Shown in pieces: positions 27,094 to 37,691 of a stretch of 64,000 nucleotides of DNA. A program made the position numbers and the translations under genes. The notes below the pieces were generated by a model, which ran no database searches, had not been told where the DNA came from, and saw only the letters and a list, made by a program, of their open reading frames with translations. Source of the DNA: Thiobacillus sp. (lineage in GTDB: Bacteria; Pseudomonadota; Gammaproteobacteria; Burkholderiales; Thiobacillaceae). The stretch is from contig JANJXT010000035.1 in the NCBI GenBank assembly GCA_024708885.1, positions 1 to 64,000 on the forward strand, written 5' to 3'. Numbering within the stretch: the first letter of the stretch is position 1; each line of letters starts with the position of its first letter.

Positions 27094-28024
27094 GCGCGGC
27101 CGATGCATCCGCTCGGTCCGTCGTCGGTGGCCGCGCGAACAGCGTCAGCCGTGCCGCCTCGCTGATCGCCAGCACGGCCGGGTGACGCAGGCGGCGCTCC
27201 ACCGAAATGGCGAAAAAGCGCTCGCGCACCTCCTGCGTCTCGCCCAGCAGGCTCAGACGGGGCGGCAGCGCAGCCGCCACCTCGTGCGTCATCGGCACCG
27301 GGAATGCGCCGGCCCCGGCGGCGCCGAACGCATGCATCAGGGCGCTGTCGTCGAACTCGCCAACGACCGTGGGCGCGATGTCCTGGCGTTCCAGCCAGCG
27401 CAGCAAGGGTGCGCGCAGCGCGCTTTCCTCGCCCGGCAGCAACAGTGGCGCCGCGTGCAGGCAGCGCGGGAAGCTTCCCTGCAATTGCGCGGCAAGTTCT
27501 GGCGTGGAAAAGAAGCCGATGCCGCACTCGCCAAGCAGGTGGCTGTAGCCGCGCACGTCCGTGTTGGGCGGTAGCGGCCGGTCGGCGAGCACCATGTCGA
27601 GGCGGTGAATGGCGAGATCGGCGATGAGGCGTTCCAGGCGGTTTTCCGAGCACACCAGGCGCGCCGCTTCGGGGAGCGCGAGCGCCGGCGCGATGAGCTG
27701 GTGCGCGACGCCCTTGGGCACCGCGTCCGCCACCCCCACGCGGAACGGTGCGCGCAGCGTGCCGCTGCGGTGCAGCAGCGCATCTTCCAGTTCGGCGCCG
27801 ACCTGGAAGATTTCGTCGGCGTAGGCGAGCGCCATGCGCCCGGCATCGGTCAGTTCGAGCCGTCGCCCGCTGCGGCGAAAGAGCGGTGTGCCGAGGCGCG
27901 CCTCGAACGCGCTGATCTGCCCGGACAGGGTCTGCGGCGTCAGGTGCAGCTTTTCCGCGGCGCGGTTGACGGCACCGGTTTTTGCGACCGTACGGAAATA
28001 ATGCAGGTGCTTGAAATTGAGCAT
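27056..28024 (-). CDS. LysR-family regulator, NhaR-like
   Basis: MLNFKHLHYFRTVAKTGAVNRAAEKLHLTPQTLSGQISAFEARLG. Confidence 0.85.
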   Translation of the reverse strand: MLNFKHLHYFRTVAKTGAVNRAAEKLHLTPQTLSGQISAFEARLGTPLFRRSGRRLELTDAGRMALAYADEIFQVGAELEDALLHRSGTLRAPFRVGVADAVPKGVAHQLIAPALALPEAARLVCSENRLERLIADLAIHRLDMVLADRPLPPNTDVRGYSHLLGECGIGFFSTPELAAQLQGSFPRCLHAAPLLLPGEESALRAPLLRWLERQDIAPTVVGEFDDSALMHAFGAAGAGAFPVPMTHEVAAALPPRLSLLGETQEVRERFFAISVERRLRHPAVLAISEAARLTLFARPPTTDRADASAALRDAARPARPVQ

Positions 28025-28036
28025 GGCAGCGCAAAT

Positions 28037-28075
28037 ATTCGAAAAACTCGAATCATATTCGCATAAAATTCGAAT
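28037..28075. promoter_or_regulatory. LysR-type operator between nhaR-like gene and htpX
   Basis: ATTCG-N7-CGAAT palindrome followed by ATTCGCATAAAATTCGAAT. Confidence 0.5.
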
Positions 28076-28143
28076 TTTGTTGGGATGGATGTGGGCGTAT
28101 CCTGTGTCTGTCGTGATGCCGTTCGTCCAAGGAGAAGCTTTTC

Positions 28144-29022
28144 ATGAAACGCATCGTTCTGTTCCTCGCCACCAACCTGGCCATCGTGCTGGTGCTCTCG
28201 GTCACCATGCGCCTGCTCGGTGTCGAGCCCTATCTGACCGCGAATGGCCTCAATCTCGGCTCGCTGCTGATTTTTGCCGCGGTGATGGGTTTTGGCGGCT
28301 CGCTCATCTCGCTGGCGATCTCGAAGTGGATGGCCAAGAAATCGATGGGCGTGCAGGTGATCGAAACGCCGTCGAATTCGACCGAGCTATGGCTGGTGGA
28401 CACGGTGCGCAAGTATGCGAAGGACGCCGGCATCGGCATGCCCGAGGTCGGCATCTTCCCCTCGCCCGAGGTCAACGCCTTCGCCACCGGCGCCAACAGG
28501 AACAACGCGCTGGTCGCGGTGTCGGCGGGCCTTTTGAACAGCATGACGCGGCAGGAGGCCGAGGCGGTGATCGGCCACGAGGTCGCCCACGTCGCCAACG
28601 GCGACATGGTGACGCTCGCGCTGATCCAGGGCGTGGTCAACACCTTCGTCATGTTCCTGTCGCGCGTCATCGGCCACACGGTTGACCGCGTGGTGTTCAA
28701 GAACGAGGGGGGCCACGGCCCCGCGTTCTTCGCCACCATGATCGTCGCCGAACTGGTGCTGGGCATTCTCGCCTCGATCATCGTCATGTGGTTCTCGCGC
28801 CAGCGCGAATTCCGCGCCGACCGCGGCGGTGCCAGCCTTGCCGGGCGCGGCGCGATGATCGCCGCGCTGGAGCGTCTGGCGAGCGTGCACGGGCAGCCGC
28901 TGCCGGACAAGATGGCGGCCTTTGGCATCAATGGCGGCACGCCGCAGGGCTGGAAGCGCCTGTTCATGACGCACCCGCCGCTGGCGGAGCGCATCGCCGC
29001 GCTGCGCGCGATCAACGGCTGA
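28144..29022 (+). CDS. htpX: M48 membrane protease HtpX
   Basis: N-terminal TMs, [13 protein letters not shown] zinc motif, FRADRGGA. Confidence 0.95.
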   Translation: MKRIVLFLATNLAIVLVLSVTMRLLGVEPYLTANGLNLGSLLIFAAVMGFGGSLISLAISKWMAKKSMGVQVIETPSNSTELWLVDTVRKYAKDAGIGMPEVGIFPSPEVNAFATGANRNNALVAVSAGLLNSMTRQEAEAVIGHEVAHVANGDMVTLALIQGVVNTFVMFLSRVIGHTVDRVVFKNEGGHGPAFFATMIVAELVLGILASIIVMWFSRQREFRADRGGASLAGRGAMIAALERLASVHGQPLPDKMAAFGINGGTPQGWKRLFMTHPPLAERIAALRAING

Positions 29023-29028
29023 AAACAC

Positions 29029-29050
29029 GGGGGGCGCAGGACGCCCCCCA
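29029..29050 (+). terminator. GC hairpin after htpX
   Basis: GGGGGGCG-CAGGA-CGCCCCCC, no clear U-tract. Confidence 0.45.
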
Positions 29051-29068
29051 TTTCGATCTGGAGGCACG

Positions 29069-29572
29069 GTGCAGCAACTCGAGCATTTTCTCGAACGTTT
29101 CATGTTCGCCAGCCGCTGGCTGCTGGCGCCGTTCTATATCGGGCTGGTGCTGGCCATCGGCCTGCTTCTGGTCAAGTTCGCAAAGGAGTTCTATTCGCTC
29201 TTCCAGGTGCTGGCGAGCGGAGACAGCGGCAACCTGATGGTGGGCGTGCTCACGCTGGTGGACGTGGTGCTGGTGGCGAATCTCCTGCTCATCATCGTGT
29301 TCGCCGGTTACGAGAACTTCGTCTCGAAAATCAACACGGGCGGCAGTGAGGATCGACCGGACTGGATGGGACACGTCGGCTTCTCGGATCTGAAGATCAA
29401 GCTCATCGGTTCCATCGTGGCGATTTCGGGGATCGAATTGCTGAAAGCCTTTGTCAACGTCGACGCCTACACGAATGAACAGCTTGCCTGGAAGCTCGGA
29501 CTGCATTTGACCTTCGTGGTCTCGGGCGTGATGTTCGCGGTCATGGACCGGCTCTCGTCGAAGAACCATTGA
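29069..29572 (+). CDS. UPF0114/YqhA-family membrane protein (GTG start)
   Basis: YENFVSKIN and WMGHVGFSDLKIKLIGSIVAISGIELLKAF are family hallmarks. Confidence 0.88.
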   Translation: MQQLEHFLERFMFASRWLLAPFYIGLVLAIGLLLVKFAKEFYSLFQVLASGDSGNLMVGVLTLVDVVLVANLLLIIVFAGYENFVSKINTGGSEDRPDWMGHVGFSDLKIKLIGSIVAISGIELLKAFVNVDAYTNEQLAWKLGLHLTFVVSGVMFAVMDRLSSKNH

Positions 29573-29616
29573 CCAGCCTGTTTTTGTTTGGCCATCGCTG
29601 ACGCGGAAGAACAAGA

Positions 29617-30585
29617 ATGAACGAGGCCCTCACCGTCGGTGAACCCTGGATGTGGGCGGCATTCGTCGGCTTCGTGCTGGCGATGCTGGCGGTCGATCTT
29701 TTCGCGGCGGGCGGCAACAAGGCGCACAAGGTCGGCTTCCGGGAGGCGGCGGCGTGGTCCGGCGTGTGGATCACGCTCGCCATGCTGTTCAACTTCGGGC
29801 TGTGGTGGTATCTCGATGGTGCCTACGGCCGCGCGGTCGCCGACGACAAGGCGATGGAGTTCCTCACCGGCTATCTCATCGAGAAGGCGCTCGCGGTCGA
29901 CAACATCTTCGTGTTCCTGATGATCTTCGGTTTCTTCGCCGTGCCGGCGGAGTACCAGCGGCGCGTGCTGATCTACGGCGTGGTTGGCGCGATCGTGATG
30001 CGCGCGGCGATGATCCTGGCGGGCGCCTGGCTGGTGCGGGAATTCCACTGGGTGCTCTATCTCTTCGGTGCCTTCCTCGTCGTCACCGGCGTGAAGATGC
30101 TGATGTTCGCCGAGGCCGAGCCGGATCTTTCGAAGAACCCGCTGCTCAACTGGATCAAGCGCCACATGCGCCTGACGTCCGGCTATCGCGGCGAGAAGTT
30201 CTGGGTCATCGAGAACGGCGTGCGCGTGTTCACGCCGCTGTTTCTGGTGCTGGTGATGATCGAAGTTTCCGACCTGATTTTTGCGGTCGATTCGATTCCG
30301 GCGATCTTCGCCATCACCACCGACCCCTTCATCGTGTTCACCTCGAACATCTTCGCCATCCTCGGCCTGCGCGCGATGTATTTCCTGCTTGCCGGCGTGG
30401 CGGACCGTTTCCATCTGCTGAAATACGGGCTGGCGATGGTGCTGGTCTTCGTTGGCGTGAAGATGCTCATCGTCGACTTCTACAAGATTCCGATCGGGTT
30501 CTCGCTCGGCATCGTCGCCCTCATCATCGGCACCTTCATGTTTGCCAGCCTGTGGGTGACGCGGACGCCGACCGGCCGCCACTGA
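29617..30585 (+). CDS. TerC-family membrane protein (Alx-like)
   Basis: YLIEKALAVDNIFVFLMIFGFFAVP; VMIEVSDLIFAVDSIPAIFAITTDPFIVFTSNIFAILGLRAMYF. Confidence 0.93.
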   Translation: MNEALTVGEPWMWAAFVGFVLAMLAVDLFAAGGNKAHKVGFREAAAWSGVWITLAMLFNFGLWWYLDGAYGRAVADDKAMEFLTGYLIEKALAVDNIFVFLMIFGFFAVPAEYQRRVLIYGVVGAIVMRAAMILAGAWLVREFHWVLYLFGAFLVVTGVKMLMFAEAEPDLSKNPLLNWIKRHMRLTSGYRGEKFWVIENGVRVFTPLFLVLVMIEVSDLIFAVDSIPAIFAITTDPFIVFTSNIFAILGLRAMYFLLAGVADRFHLLKYGLAMVLVFVGVKMLIVDFYKIPIGFSLGIVALIIGTFMFASLWVTRTPTGRH

Positions 30586-30642
30586 GTCGCAAGCGGACTC
30601 CGATCTGCGGATTACTGGATAATCCAGGCTGAAAGGACATCC

Positions 30643-31698
30643 ATGCCAGTGAAGATCGAATCTCCTCGTGCGCGCCGGGTGGTGACGTTCGCCTTTCTCG
30701 TCTTCATCTTCGGGCTCACCTTCTGGGTGCTGTCGCCGTTTCTCGCCGCGCTTGCGTGGGCGGGGATCCTCGCCTACGTGACCCGGCCGCTGCATCAGTG
30801 GCTGTGCCGCCGCCTGCCGGGACGCGACACCCTTGTCGCGCTCCTGATGACGGTGGGGGTGGCGGCGACGCTGTTGCTGCCGATGGCGTGGGTGCTGTTC
30901 ACCCTGGTGGGGGACATCGCGGCGGCATCGGCGGCGATCAGACACCTCGCGGCGCACGGTTTGCCGCCCCTGCCTTCCGGCGTGGCGGCGTGGCCCGGCG
31001 GCGAATGGATCGCCGCGCAGTACGCCCGCGTAGCGGGCGATCCGGCGTGGGTGCGCGCGCAGATCGTCGCCCTCGGACTGACCGACGTGGTCAATATCAA
31101 GCTGGTGGCCGGAGGCGTCGGCCGCAATGTGGCGAAATTCGGCCTCGCCGTCTTCGCGCTGTTCTTTCTGTACCGGCACGGTGACACCGTGCTGACGCAG
31201 TTCCGCCGCGTGGCGACGCGCTGGCTTGGCGAGCCGGCACGCGGCTATATCAATGCGGTCGGCGTGACGGTGCGCGCGGTCGTGTTCGGCATCGTGCTCA
31301 CGGCACTCGCGCAGGGCGCGCTCGCGGGACTTGGATACTGGGTGGCGGGGATCACCGCGCCAGCGCTGTGGGGGGTGGCCACGGCGCTGATCTCGATGAT
31401 CCCCTTCGTCGGCCCCGTGGTGTGGATCGGCCTGTCGCTGGGGCTTCTGGCCAACGGCGAGACCCAGGCCGCACTGGGCCTTTTCCTCTGGGGGGCGCTG
31501 GTGGTGAGCTGGGTCGACAACCTGATCCGCCCCCTGGTCATCAGCGGGCCGACGCGGATTCCCTTCCTGCTCGTGTTCCTCGGCGTGCTCGGAGGCATCA
31601 ACGCCTTCGGCCTCATCGGCCTCTTCCTGGGGCCGGTGTTGCTGGCGGTGTCGCTGGGAATCTGGCGCGAGTGGCTGGGCCATGCGCGTTTGGCCTAG
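30643..31698 (+). CDS. AI-2E-family transporter (PerM/YdiK-like)
   Basis: Polytopic; WGVATALISMIPFVGPVVWIG and LVFLGVLGGINAFGLIGLFLGPVLLAV. Confidence 0.88.
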   Translation: MPVKIESPRARRVVTFAFLVFIFGLTFWVLSPFLAALAWAGILAYVTRPLHQWLCRRLPGRDTLVALLMTVGVAATLLLPMAWVLFTLVGDIAAASAAIRHLAAHGLPPLPSGVAAWPGGEWIAAQYARVAGDPAWVRAQIVALGLTDVVNIKLVAGGVGRNVAKFGLAVFALFFLYRHGDTVLTQFRRVATRWLGEPARGYINAVGVTVRAVVFGIVLTALAQGALAGLGYWVAGITAPALWGVATALISMIPFVGPVVWIGLSLGLLANGETQAALGLFLWGALVVSWVDNLIRPLVISGPTRIPFLLVFLGVLGGINAFGLIGLFLGPVLLAVSLGIWREWLGHARLA

Positions 31699-31790
31699 TC
31701 CGGGTGTTATTCTGTCACGGCCGACTTTCATGGCGATTCGCCACCCCGGAACATGAACCGACGACTCGCCATTCGCGATGTTTCACGCTA

Positions 31791-33038
31791 ATGGAAATCT
31801 CCCCACCCCTGCTGCAGCTCACCACCCACGCGCTCGACCTCGTGCTCGATTTCAAGCGCCCGGCCGACGCGGTGCTGTCGGCGTTCTTCCGCGAGAATAA
31901 AAAGCTCGGTGCGCGCGACCGCGCCTTCATCGCGGAGGCGGTGTTCGGTGTGCTCAGGCGCTGCCGTTATCTTTCGGTCGTGGTGCCGGCGGCCAACCCG
32001 CGCACGCTGATCGTCGCCTGGTTGATCAAGGTGCGCGGCATGAGCGGCGCGGCACTGGAGAAATTCGCCAAGCCCGAGTTGATCCAGCACATCCGCACGG
32101 CGGCGACCGACGCGCTGCCGCTCGGCGTCGCCGCCGAACTGCCCGACTGGGTGCTGGAGAAGCTCCAGGGCACGATGAGCGATGCCGACATCCTTGCGCT
32201 TGGCCGCGCGCTGCAGCAGCCGGCGCCGCTCGACGTCCGCGTGAACACGCACCGGACGAGCCGCGAGGCGGTGCTGGCGCAACTGCAGGCCGAGGGCCAT
32301 GCGGTGGAGGCGACGCCGTATTCACCGTGGGGCATCCGTTTTCGTGACAACCCGGCGATCAACCGCCATCCGCTGTTCCTCGACGGCAGCCTCGAAGTGC
32401 AGGACGAGGGCAGCCAGTTGCTCGCGCTCCTGCTCGGCGCCCGACGCGGCGAAATGGTGTGTGATTTCTGTGCCGGCGCCGGCGGCAAGACGCTGGCGAT
32501 CGGCGCGATGATGGCGTCGACCGGACGGCTGTATGCGTTCGACGTGGCGGAGAAGCGTCTGGCCAACCTGAAGCCGCGGCTGGCGCGCTCGGGCCTGTCG
32601 AACGTCATGCCGCAACGCATCGCTTCGGAGTCCGATACGCGGATCAAGCGCCTGGCCGGCAAGCTCGACCGCGTGCTGGTCGACGCGCCCTGTTCGGGCC
32701 TGGGCACGCTGCGCCGCAATCCCGATCTGAAGTTTCGCCAGTCGCCCGAATCGGTGGCCGACCTGACGCAGAAACAGGCGGCGATCCTGCGCGCCGCCGC
32801 GCGCCTGGTCAAACCCGGCGGCCGCCTGGTGTACGCCACGTGCAGCCTGCTGCCGGAAGAGAACGAAGGCATCGTCGAGGCGTTTCTCGCGCAAGGCGGT
32901 TTCCGCCTGCACGCGGCCGCCGAGCTCCTGGCGCAGCACAAGGTGCCGCTCGACACCGGTTCCATGCTCCGGCTCTCGCCCGCGGTGCATGCGACCGACG
33001 CTTTTTTCGCCGCCGTGCTCACCCGCGACACCGCTTGA
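31791..33038 (+). CDS. RsmB/NOP2-family RNA m5C methyltransferase
   Basis: VCDFCAGAGGKTLAIGAMM, VLVDAPCSGLGTLRRNPDLKFR, LVYATCSLLPEENE. Confidence 0.93.
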   Translation: MEISPPLLQLTTHALDLVLDFKRPADAVLSAFFRENKKLGARDRAFIAEAVFGVLRRCRYLSVVVPAANPRTLIVAWLIKVRGMSGAALEKFAKPELIQHIRTAATDALPLGVAAELPDWVLEKLQGTMSDADILALGRALQQPAPLDVRVNTHRTSREAVLAQLQAEGHAVEATPYSPWGIRFRDNPAINRHPLFLDGSLEVQDEGSQLLALLLGARRGEMVCDFCAGAGGKTLAIGAMMASTGRLYAFDVAEKRLANLKPRLARSGLSNVMPQRIASESDTRIKRLAGKLDRVLVDAPCSGLGTLRRNPDLKFRQSPESVADLTQKQAAILRAAARLVKPGGRLVYATCSLLPEENEGIVEAFLAQGGFRLHAAAELLAQHKVPLDTGSMLRLSPAVHATDAFFAAVLTRDTA

Positions 33039-33098
33039 CCCGATGCCGGGTTTGCGGGTATCAATGCGAGGTTTTCCCCGGCCGGACCGCCTTGCGAC

Positions 33099-34913
33099 AT
33101 GAGCGTTGCCCCCTTCGATCCCGATGTTCTCGGCACCTTGTGCGGCCTGTTCCGCGCACGCGTCGCGGCAAGCCCGGATGAGGTGGCCTACCGCCAGTTC
33201 GACGAGACGCAGAACGACTGGGTGAGCTTCACCTGGGCCGGGGTGGCGGCCGAGGTGGCGCGCTGGCAGGCGGCACTCGCGAAGGAAGGCCTGGTCCCGG
33301 GCGACCGCGTCGCGCTGATGCTGAGGAACTGCGTCGAATGGGTGATCTTCGACCAGGCCGCGCTGGGTCTCGGCCTCGTCACCGTTCCGCTCTATCCCGA
33401 CGACCGGCCCGACAACGCCGCGTACATCCTCGACCACGCCAACGTGAAGCTCATGCTGGTCGAAGGCCGCTTCCAGCACAAGAAGCTCGCCGAGATCGCC
33501 GGCAGCGCCCGCAGCCTGCAACGCATCGTCAGCCTCGTCGCGCCCGAGAACGGGCTCGCCGACTGGAGCGCACGTTTCGCCGTCGCGGCCGACTGGCTCG
33601 CCGCCGCCGCAGGCACGCCGGTTCCGGAGCGCCACGTGTCCGCCGACCTGCTGGCGAGCCTGGTGTACACCTCCGGCACCACCGGGCGCCCCAAGGGCGT
33701 GATGCTGACGCACGACAATATGTTGTGGAACGCTTTCTACGCCTCGCAGTGCGCCGATTTCGGCGCGCACGAGGTGTTTCTTTCCTTCCTGCCGCTGTCG
33801 CACACGCTGGAGCGCACCGGCGGCTATTACCTGCCGATGCTGCTCGGCGCCGAGGTCGCCTACGCGCGCTCGATCGCGCAATTGGCGCAGGATCTGCTGA
33901 CCATCCGGCCGAGCGTGCTGGTGTCGGTGCCGCGCATCTACGAGCGTGTGCACACGCGCATCCTGGATGGTCTGCAAAAAAAGGGCGCGGCGGCGCGTCT
34001 GCTGTTCCGGCTCGCGGTGGCGGTCGGCTGGCGCCGCTTCGAGCGCAGCCAGGGACGTGCGATGTGGACGCCCGAGCAGCTGCTGTGGCCGCTGCTCGAC
34101 AGCCTGGTCGCCGGCAACGTCACCGAGAAGCTCGGCGGGAACCTGAAGCTGGCGATTTCCGGCGGCGCCGCGCTGTGTCCCGAGATCGCACGCGTGTTCA
34201 TCGGCCTGGGCGTGCCCATCTTCCAGGGCTACGGCCTTACCGAGGCGAGCCCGGTGGTCACGGTGAACCGCCCCGATTCCAACGTGCCCGCGAGCATCGG
34301 CCAGGCGCTGCCCGGCGTCGAGGTGAGGATCGCCGAAAACGACGAGCTGCTCACCCGCAGCCGCTGCGTGATGCGCGGCTACTGGAAGAACGAGGAGGCG
34401 ACCCGCGCCATGATCGACGCCGAGGGCTGGCTGCACACCGGCGACCAGGCGCGCGTCGACGCCGAGGGGCACTACACCATCATCGGGCGCATCAAGGACA
34501 TCATCGTGCTCAACAACGGCGAGAAAGTGCCGCCCTCGGACATGGAGTCCGCCATCCTGCTCGATCCGCTGTTCGAACAGGTGATGGTCGTCGGCGAAGG
34601 CAGGCCGTTCCTGGCCGCGCTGGTGGTGCTGAACGAGGACCATTGGCGCAGCTTCGCCGCGCATCTGCACGTCGACCCCACGCACCCCGGCACCTTGCGC
34701 GACCCGAAGGTGATCAAGGCGGTGATTCGGCATATCGCGCATCAGCTGAAGCACTTTCCGGGCTACGCGCAGATCCGCCGCCTGCATCTGGAGCTGAAAC
34801 CATGGACCGTGGACGAGGGGCTTCTGACCCCCACGCTCAAGGTCAGGCGCGGCCAGGTGCTCGACCGCTATCGCACGGTGGCCGACGGGCTCTACGCCGA
34901 TCTTGCACGCTGA
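33099..34913 (+). CDS. AMP-dependent long-chain acyl-CoA ligase family protein
   Basis: LVYTSGTTGRPKGVMLTHDN, GYGLTEASPVVTVN, GWLHTGDQARVDAEGHYTIIGRIKD. Confidence 0.92.
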   Translation: MSVAPFDPDVLGTLCGLFRARVAASPDEVAYRQFDETQNDWVSFTWAGVAAEVARWQAALAKEGLVPGDRVALMLRNCVEWVIFDQAALGLGLVTVPLYPDDRPDNAAYILDHANVKLMLVEGRFQHKKLAEIAGSARSLQRIVSLVAPENGLADWSARFAVAADWLAAAAGTPVPERHVSADLLASLVYTSGTTGRPKGVMLTHDNMLWNAFYASQCADFGAHEVFLSFLPLSHTLERTGGYYLPMLLGAEVAYARSIAQLAQDLLTIRPSVLVSVPRIYERVHTRILDGLQKKGAAARLLFRLAVAVGWRRFERSQGRAMWTPEQLLWPLLDSLVAGNVTEKLGGNLKLAISGGAALCPEIARVFIGLGVPIFQGYGLTEASPVVTVNRPDSNVPASIGQALPGVEVRIAENDELLTRSRCVMRGYWKNEEATRAMIDAEGWLHTGDQARVDAEGHYTIIGRIKDIIVLNNGEKVPPSDMESAILLDPLFEQVMVVGEGRPFLAALVVLNEDHWRSFAAHLHVDPTHPGTLRDPKVIKAVIRHIAHQLKHFPGYAQIRRLHLELKPWTVDEGLLTPTLKVRRGQVLDRYRTVADGLYADLAR

Positions 34914-34940
34914 CAATTTCAAACACTGAGGGAGAACATC

Positions 34941-36143
34941 ATGTCGTTTCGGGTCCGTCAACTGAGTGTCGCGCTGGCCCTGGCCGGCTGCGGCAGCCTT
35001 GCGCACGCCGCGGGCTTTGCGCTCATCGAGCAGAACGCCAGCGGGCTGGGCAACGCCTACGCTGGCGCCGCAGCCGTCGCTGCGGACGCGAGCACCATTT
35101 TCTTCAACCCCGCCGGCATGACGCGCTTGCCCGACAGGCAGGTGGCGGCGGCCGGACACCTCATCAAGCCGAAGGCGGAATTTTCCGGCACCTCCACCAT
35201 CGGGGGCGGTGATGGCGGCGACGCCGGCGGCCTCGCGCTGGTTCCCAATGCCTACTATGCGTTCCGCCTGACGCCCGACGTACACATCGGCGTCGGTCTG
35301 AACGCCCCGTTCGGGCTGGCGACCGAATACGATTCGACGTGGGCGGGACGCACCCAGGCGATCAAGTCCGAGGTGAAGACGGTCAACCTCAATCCCTCGC
35401 TTGCCTGGAAGGTGAACGATGCGGTGTCGCTGGGCGCGGGGGTGAGCATGCAGTACGCCGAAGCGACGCTGACCAACCTCGCGGGAGCGCCCGGTCTGGC
35501 GACCGTCAAGGGCGACGACTACGGCTGGGGCTTCAACCTCGGTGTGCTGTGGCAACTGGACGCGGCGACGCGCATCGGCCTTGCCTACCGCTCCGAAGTC
35601 GACTACACGCTGGAAGGCACGCTGACCCTGTCGGCCTTCCCGGCCGGCAACGGCCCGGTGACCGCGAACACCACCATGCCCGACTCGGCGTCGCTGTCCC
35701 TGTTCCACAAATTCAACGAGCGCTGGGACTTGCTCGCGGACGTGAGCTGGACCGGCTGGAGCGATTTCGACGAGTTGCGCATCGTCCGCACCAACGGCGC
35801 GCTCGTCGGGGTGACGCCGGAGAACTGGGACGACACCTACCGCTATTCGGTCGGCGCCAACTACCGCTGGAACGACAGGCTGACCCTGCGCGGCGGCGTC
35901 GCCTACGATGAAGCGCCGGTGTCGGATCTTTACCGCACCGCGCGCATCCCCGACGAGAACCGCACCTGGATCGCCTTCGGCGTGCAGTACCGCTTGTCGC
36001 CGAAGAGCGCGCTCGACGTGGGCTACGCGCATCTCTTCGTCAAGGATGCGCGCATCCACAAGACGGAAGGCCCCGTCACCCTCGCCGGAACCTACGACGC
36101 CTCGGTCGACATCCTTTCCGCGCAGTTGACGCTGGACTTCTAG
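34941..36143 (+). CDS. FadL/OmpP1-family outer membrane transporter
   Basis: Signal peptide; AAGFALIEQNASGLGNAYAGAAAVAADASTIFFNPAGM. Confidence 0.92.
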   Translation: MSFRVRQLSVALALAGCGSLAHAAGFALIEQNASGLGNAYAGAAAVAADASTIFFNPAGMTRLPDRQVAAAGHLIKPKAEFSGTSTIGGGDGGDAGGLALVPNAYYAFRLTPDVHIGVGLNAPFGLATEYDSTWAGRTQAIKSEVKTVNLNPSLAWKVNDAVSLGAGVSMQYAEATLTNLAGAPGLATVKGDDYGWGFNLGVLWQLDAATRIGLAYRSEVDYTLEGTLTLSAFPAGNGPVTANTTMPDSASLSLFHKFNERWDLLADVSWTGWSDFDELRIVRTNGALVGVTPENWDDTYRYSVGANYRWNDRLTLRGGVAYDEAPVSDLYRTARIPDENRTWIAFGVQYRLSPKSALDVGYAHLFVKDARIHKTEGPVTLAGTYDASVDILSAQLTLDF

Positions 36144-36145
36144 AC

Positions 36146-37429
36146 TTGGCCACGCCCATCCCCATCGACAACCTGCTGACGCGGCTGATCACCGACAGCG
36201 AGAATCTCGGCCTGCTGTGGCAGCTCGGCGTGCTGGCCGTGTCCGGGCTGCTGGCCTTAGGGGCGATGCGGCTGGCGAAGCCCTATTTCGCGCACCCGAA
36301 TCCGCTGTGGCCGGCAGGGCGTGCGGGACTGCGTCGGGTCGGTTTTCCGCTGGCGATGCTGCTGGCGGTGCTGGTCGGTCGGGCGATCGTCGAGCACTGG
36401 CTTGCCAACACGCATCTCCTCAACCTGGCGGTGCCGCTGTTGCTCTCGCTCGTGGGGGTGCGGCTGGCGGTGTACGTGCTGCGCTACGTATTCGAACCGC
36501 GCACCACGCTCAGGATCTGGGAACGCGGTGCGGTCTGGCTGATCTGGGGCGTGTTCGCACTGCACATCACGGGCCTCTTGCCGCGCATCCACGCGACGAT
36601 GGAGGCGCTGTCGTTCCAGTCGGGAAGCTATCGGTTCTCCCTGTTGCAGCTGTTCCAGGCAGCGGTGGTGCTCGTGGTGGCGGTGATCGTGGCGCTGATG
36701 CTGGCGCGCGTGATCGAGAACCGGCTGATGGGCGTGACGCGCATGAACCTGTCGCTGCGCATGGCCTTGTCGAAAACCGTGCGCACGGTGCTGCTGATCG
36801 TCGCGGTGCTGATAGCGCTGCCCGCCGTGGGCATCGACCTCACCGTACTGTCGGTGTTCGGCGGCGCGCTCGGTGTCGGCATCGGCTTCGGTCTGCAGAA
36901 GGTCGCCAGCAACTATATTTCGGGGTTCATCATCCTGCTCGACCGTTCGGTGCGCATCGGCGATGTCATCACCGTCGACAACAAGTATGGCGAAGTCAGC
37001 CAGATCAACACCCGCTACACCCTGCTCCATTCGCCCGACGGCGCCAAGAGCATCGTTCCGAACGAGATGCTGATCGCACAGACCGTGATCAACCACTCGC
37101 TCACCCAGCCCAACGTGCGCGTCGCGCTGTCGCTCCAGGTGGCTTATGACACCGATCTGGAACAGGCCGAAGCGCTGATGCTGGACGCCGCGCGCGAGCA
37201 CGGGCGCGTGATCCTCGACGATCCGGAAAACCCGCCCCGGGTGCTTCTGAAGGAATTCGCCGACAGCGGCATCGTGCTCGAACTGGCGGTGAGCATCGAC
37301 GGCCACAAGGGGCAGGGCGGCGTGCGCTCCGACCTCAACTGGGCGATCTGGCGCCGCTTCAAGGCGGCCGGCATCGAGATCCCCCTCCCGCAGCGGGTGG
37401 TGCACATGGTCGCACCCGCGACGGCCTGA
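36146..37429 (+). CDS. MscS-family mechanosensitive channel (TTG start)
   Basis: GIGFGLQKVASNYISGFIILLDRSVRIGDVITV. Confidence 0.92.
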   Translation: MATPIPIDNLLTRLITDSENLGLLWQLGVLAVSGLLALGAMRLAKPYFAHPNPLWPAGRAGLRRVGFPLAMLLAVLVGRAIVEHWLANTHLLNLAVPLLLSLVGVRLAVYVLRYVFEPRTTLRIWERGAVWLIWGVFALHITGLLPRIHATMEALSFQSGSYRFSLLQLFQAAVVLVVAVIVALMLARVIENRLMGVTRMNLSLRMALSKTVRTVLLIVAVLIALPAVGIDLTVLSVFGGALGVGIGFGLQKVASNYISGFIILLDRSVRIGDVITVDNKYGEVSQINTRYTLLHSPDGAKSIVPNEMLIAQTVINHSLTQPNVRVALSLQVAYDTDLEQAEALMLDAAREHGRVILDDPENPPRVLLKEFADSGIVLELAVSIDGHKGQGGVRSDLNWAIWRRFKAAGIEIPLPQRVVHMVAPATA

Positions 37430-37444
37430 ATCCTTCACGGGCAA

Positions 37445-37474
37445 CAAAAAACCCGCCGGGTCGGGCGGGTTTCT
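37445..37474. terminator. Bidirectional terminator between mscS-like gene and rpmG
   Basis: AAAAAACCCGCC-GGGTCG-GGCGGGTTT. Confidence 0.8.
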
Positions 37475-37511
37475 GCGTGTGCGGGCCCGGCTGGTCCGCC
37501 CGAAGCGCAAC

Positions 37512-37679
37512 TTATTTCAGCTTGGTTTCCTTGTACATCACATGCTTGCGAGCCTTGGGATCGAACTTGCTGATCTCCATTTTCTCGGGCATGGTTTTCT
37601 TGTTCTTGGTGGTGGTGTAGAAGTGACCGGTGCCCGCAGTGGACTCCAGCTTGATCTTTTCGCGTCCGCCTTTAGCCAT
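37512..37679 (-). CDS. rpmG: Ribosomal protein L33 (55 aa, absent from ORF track)
   Basis: [55 protein letters not shown]. Confidence 0.97.
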   Translation of the reverse strand: MAKGGREKIKLESTAGTGHFYTTTKNKKTMPEKMEISKFDPKARKHVMYKETKLK

Positions 37680-37691
37680 GATTGCGCTCCC

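Noticed and set aside
29467-31731. 754-aa minus-strand ORF
   Set aside because: Shadow frame antisense to TerC and AI-2E transporter genes.
32322-36059. 1245-aa minus-strand ORF
   Set aside because: Antisense shadow across the methyltransferase, acyl-CoA ligase and FadL genes; no domain motif.
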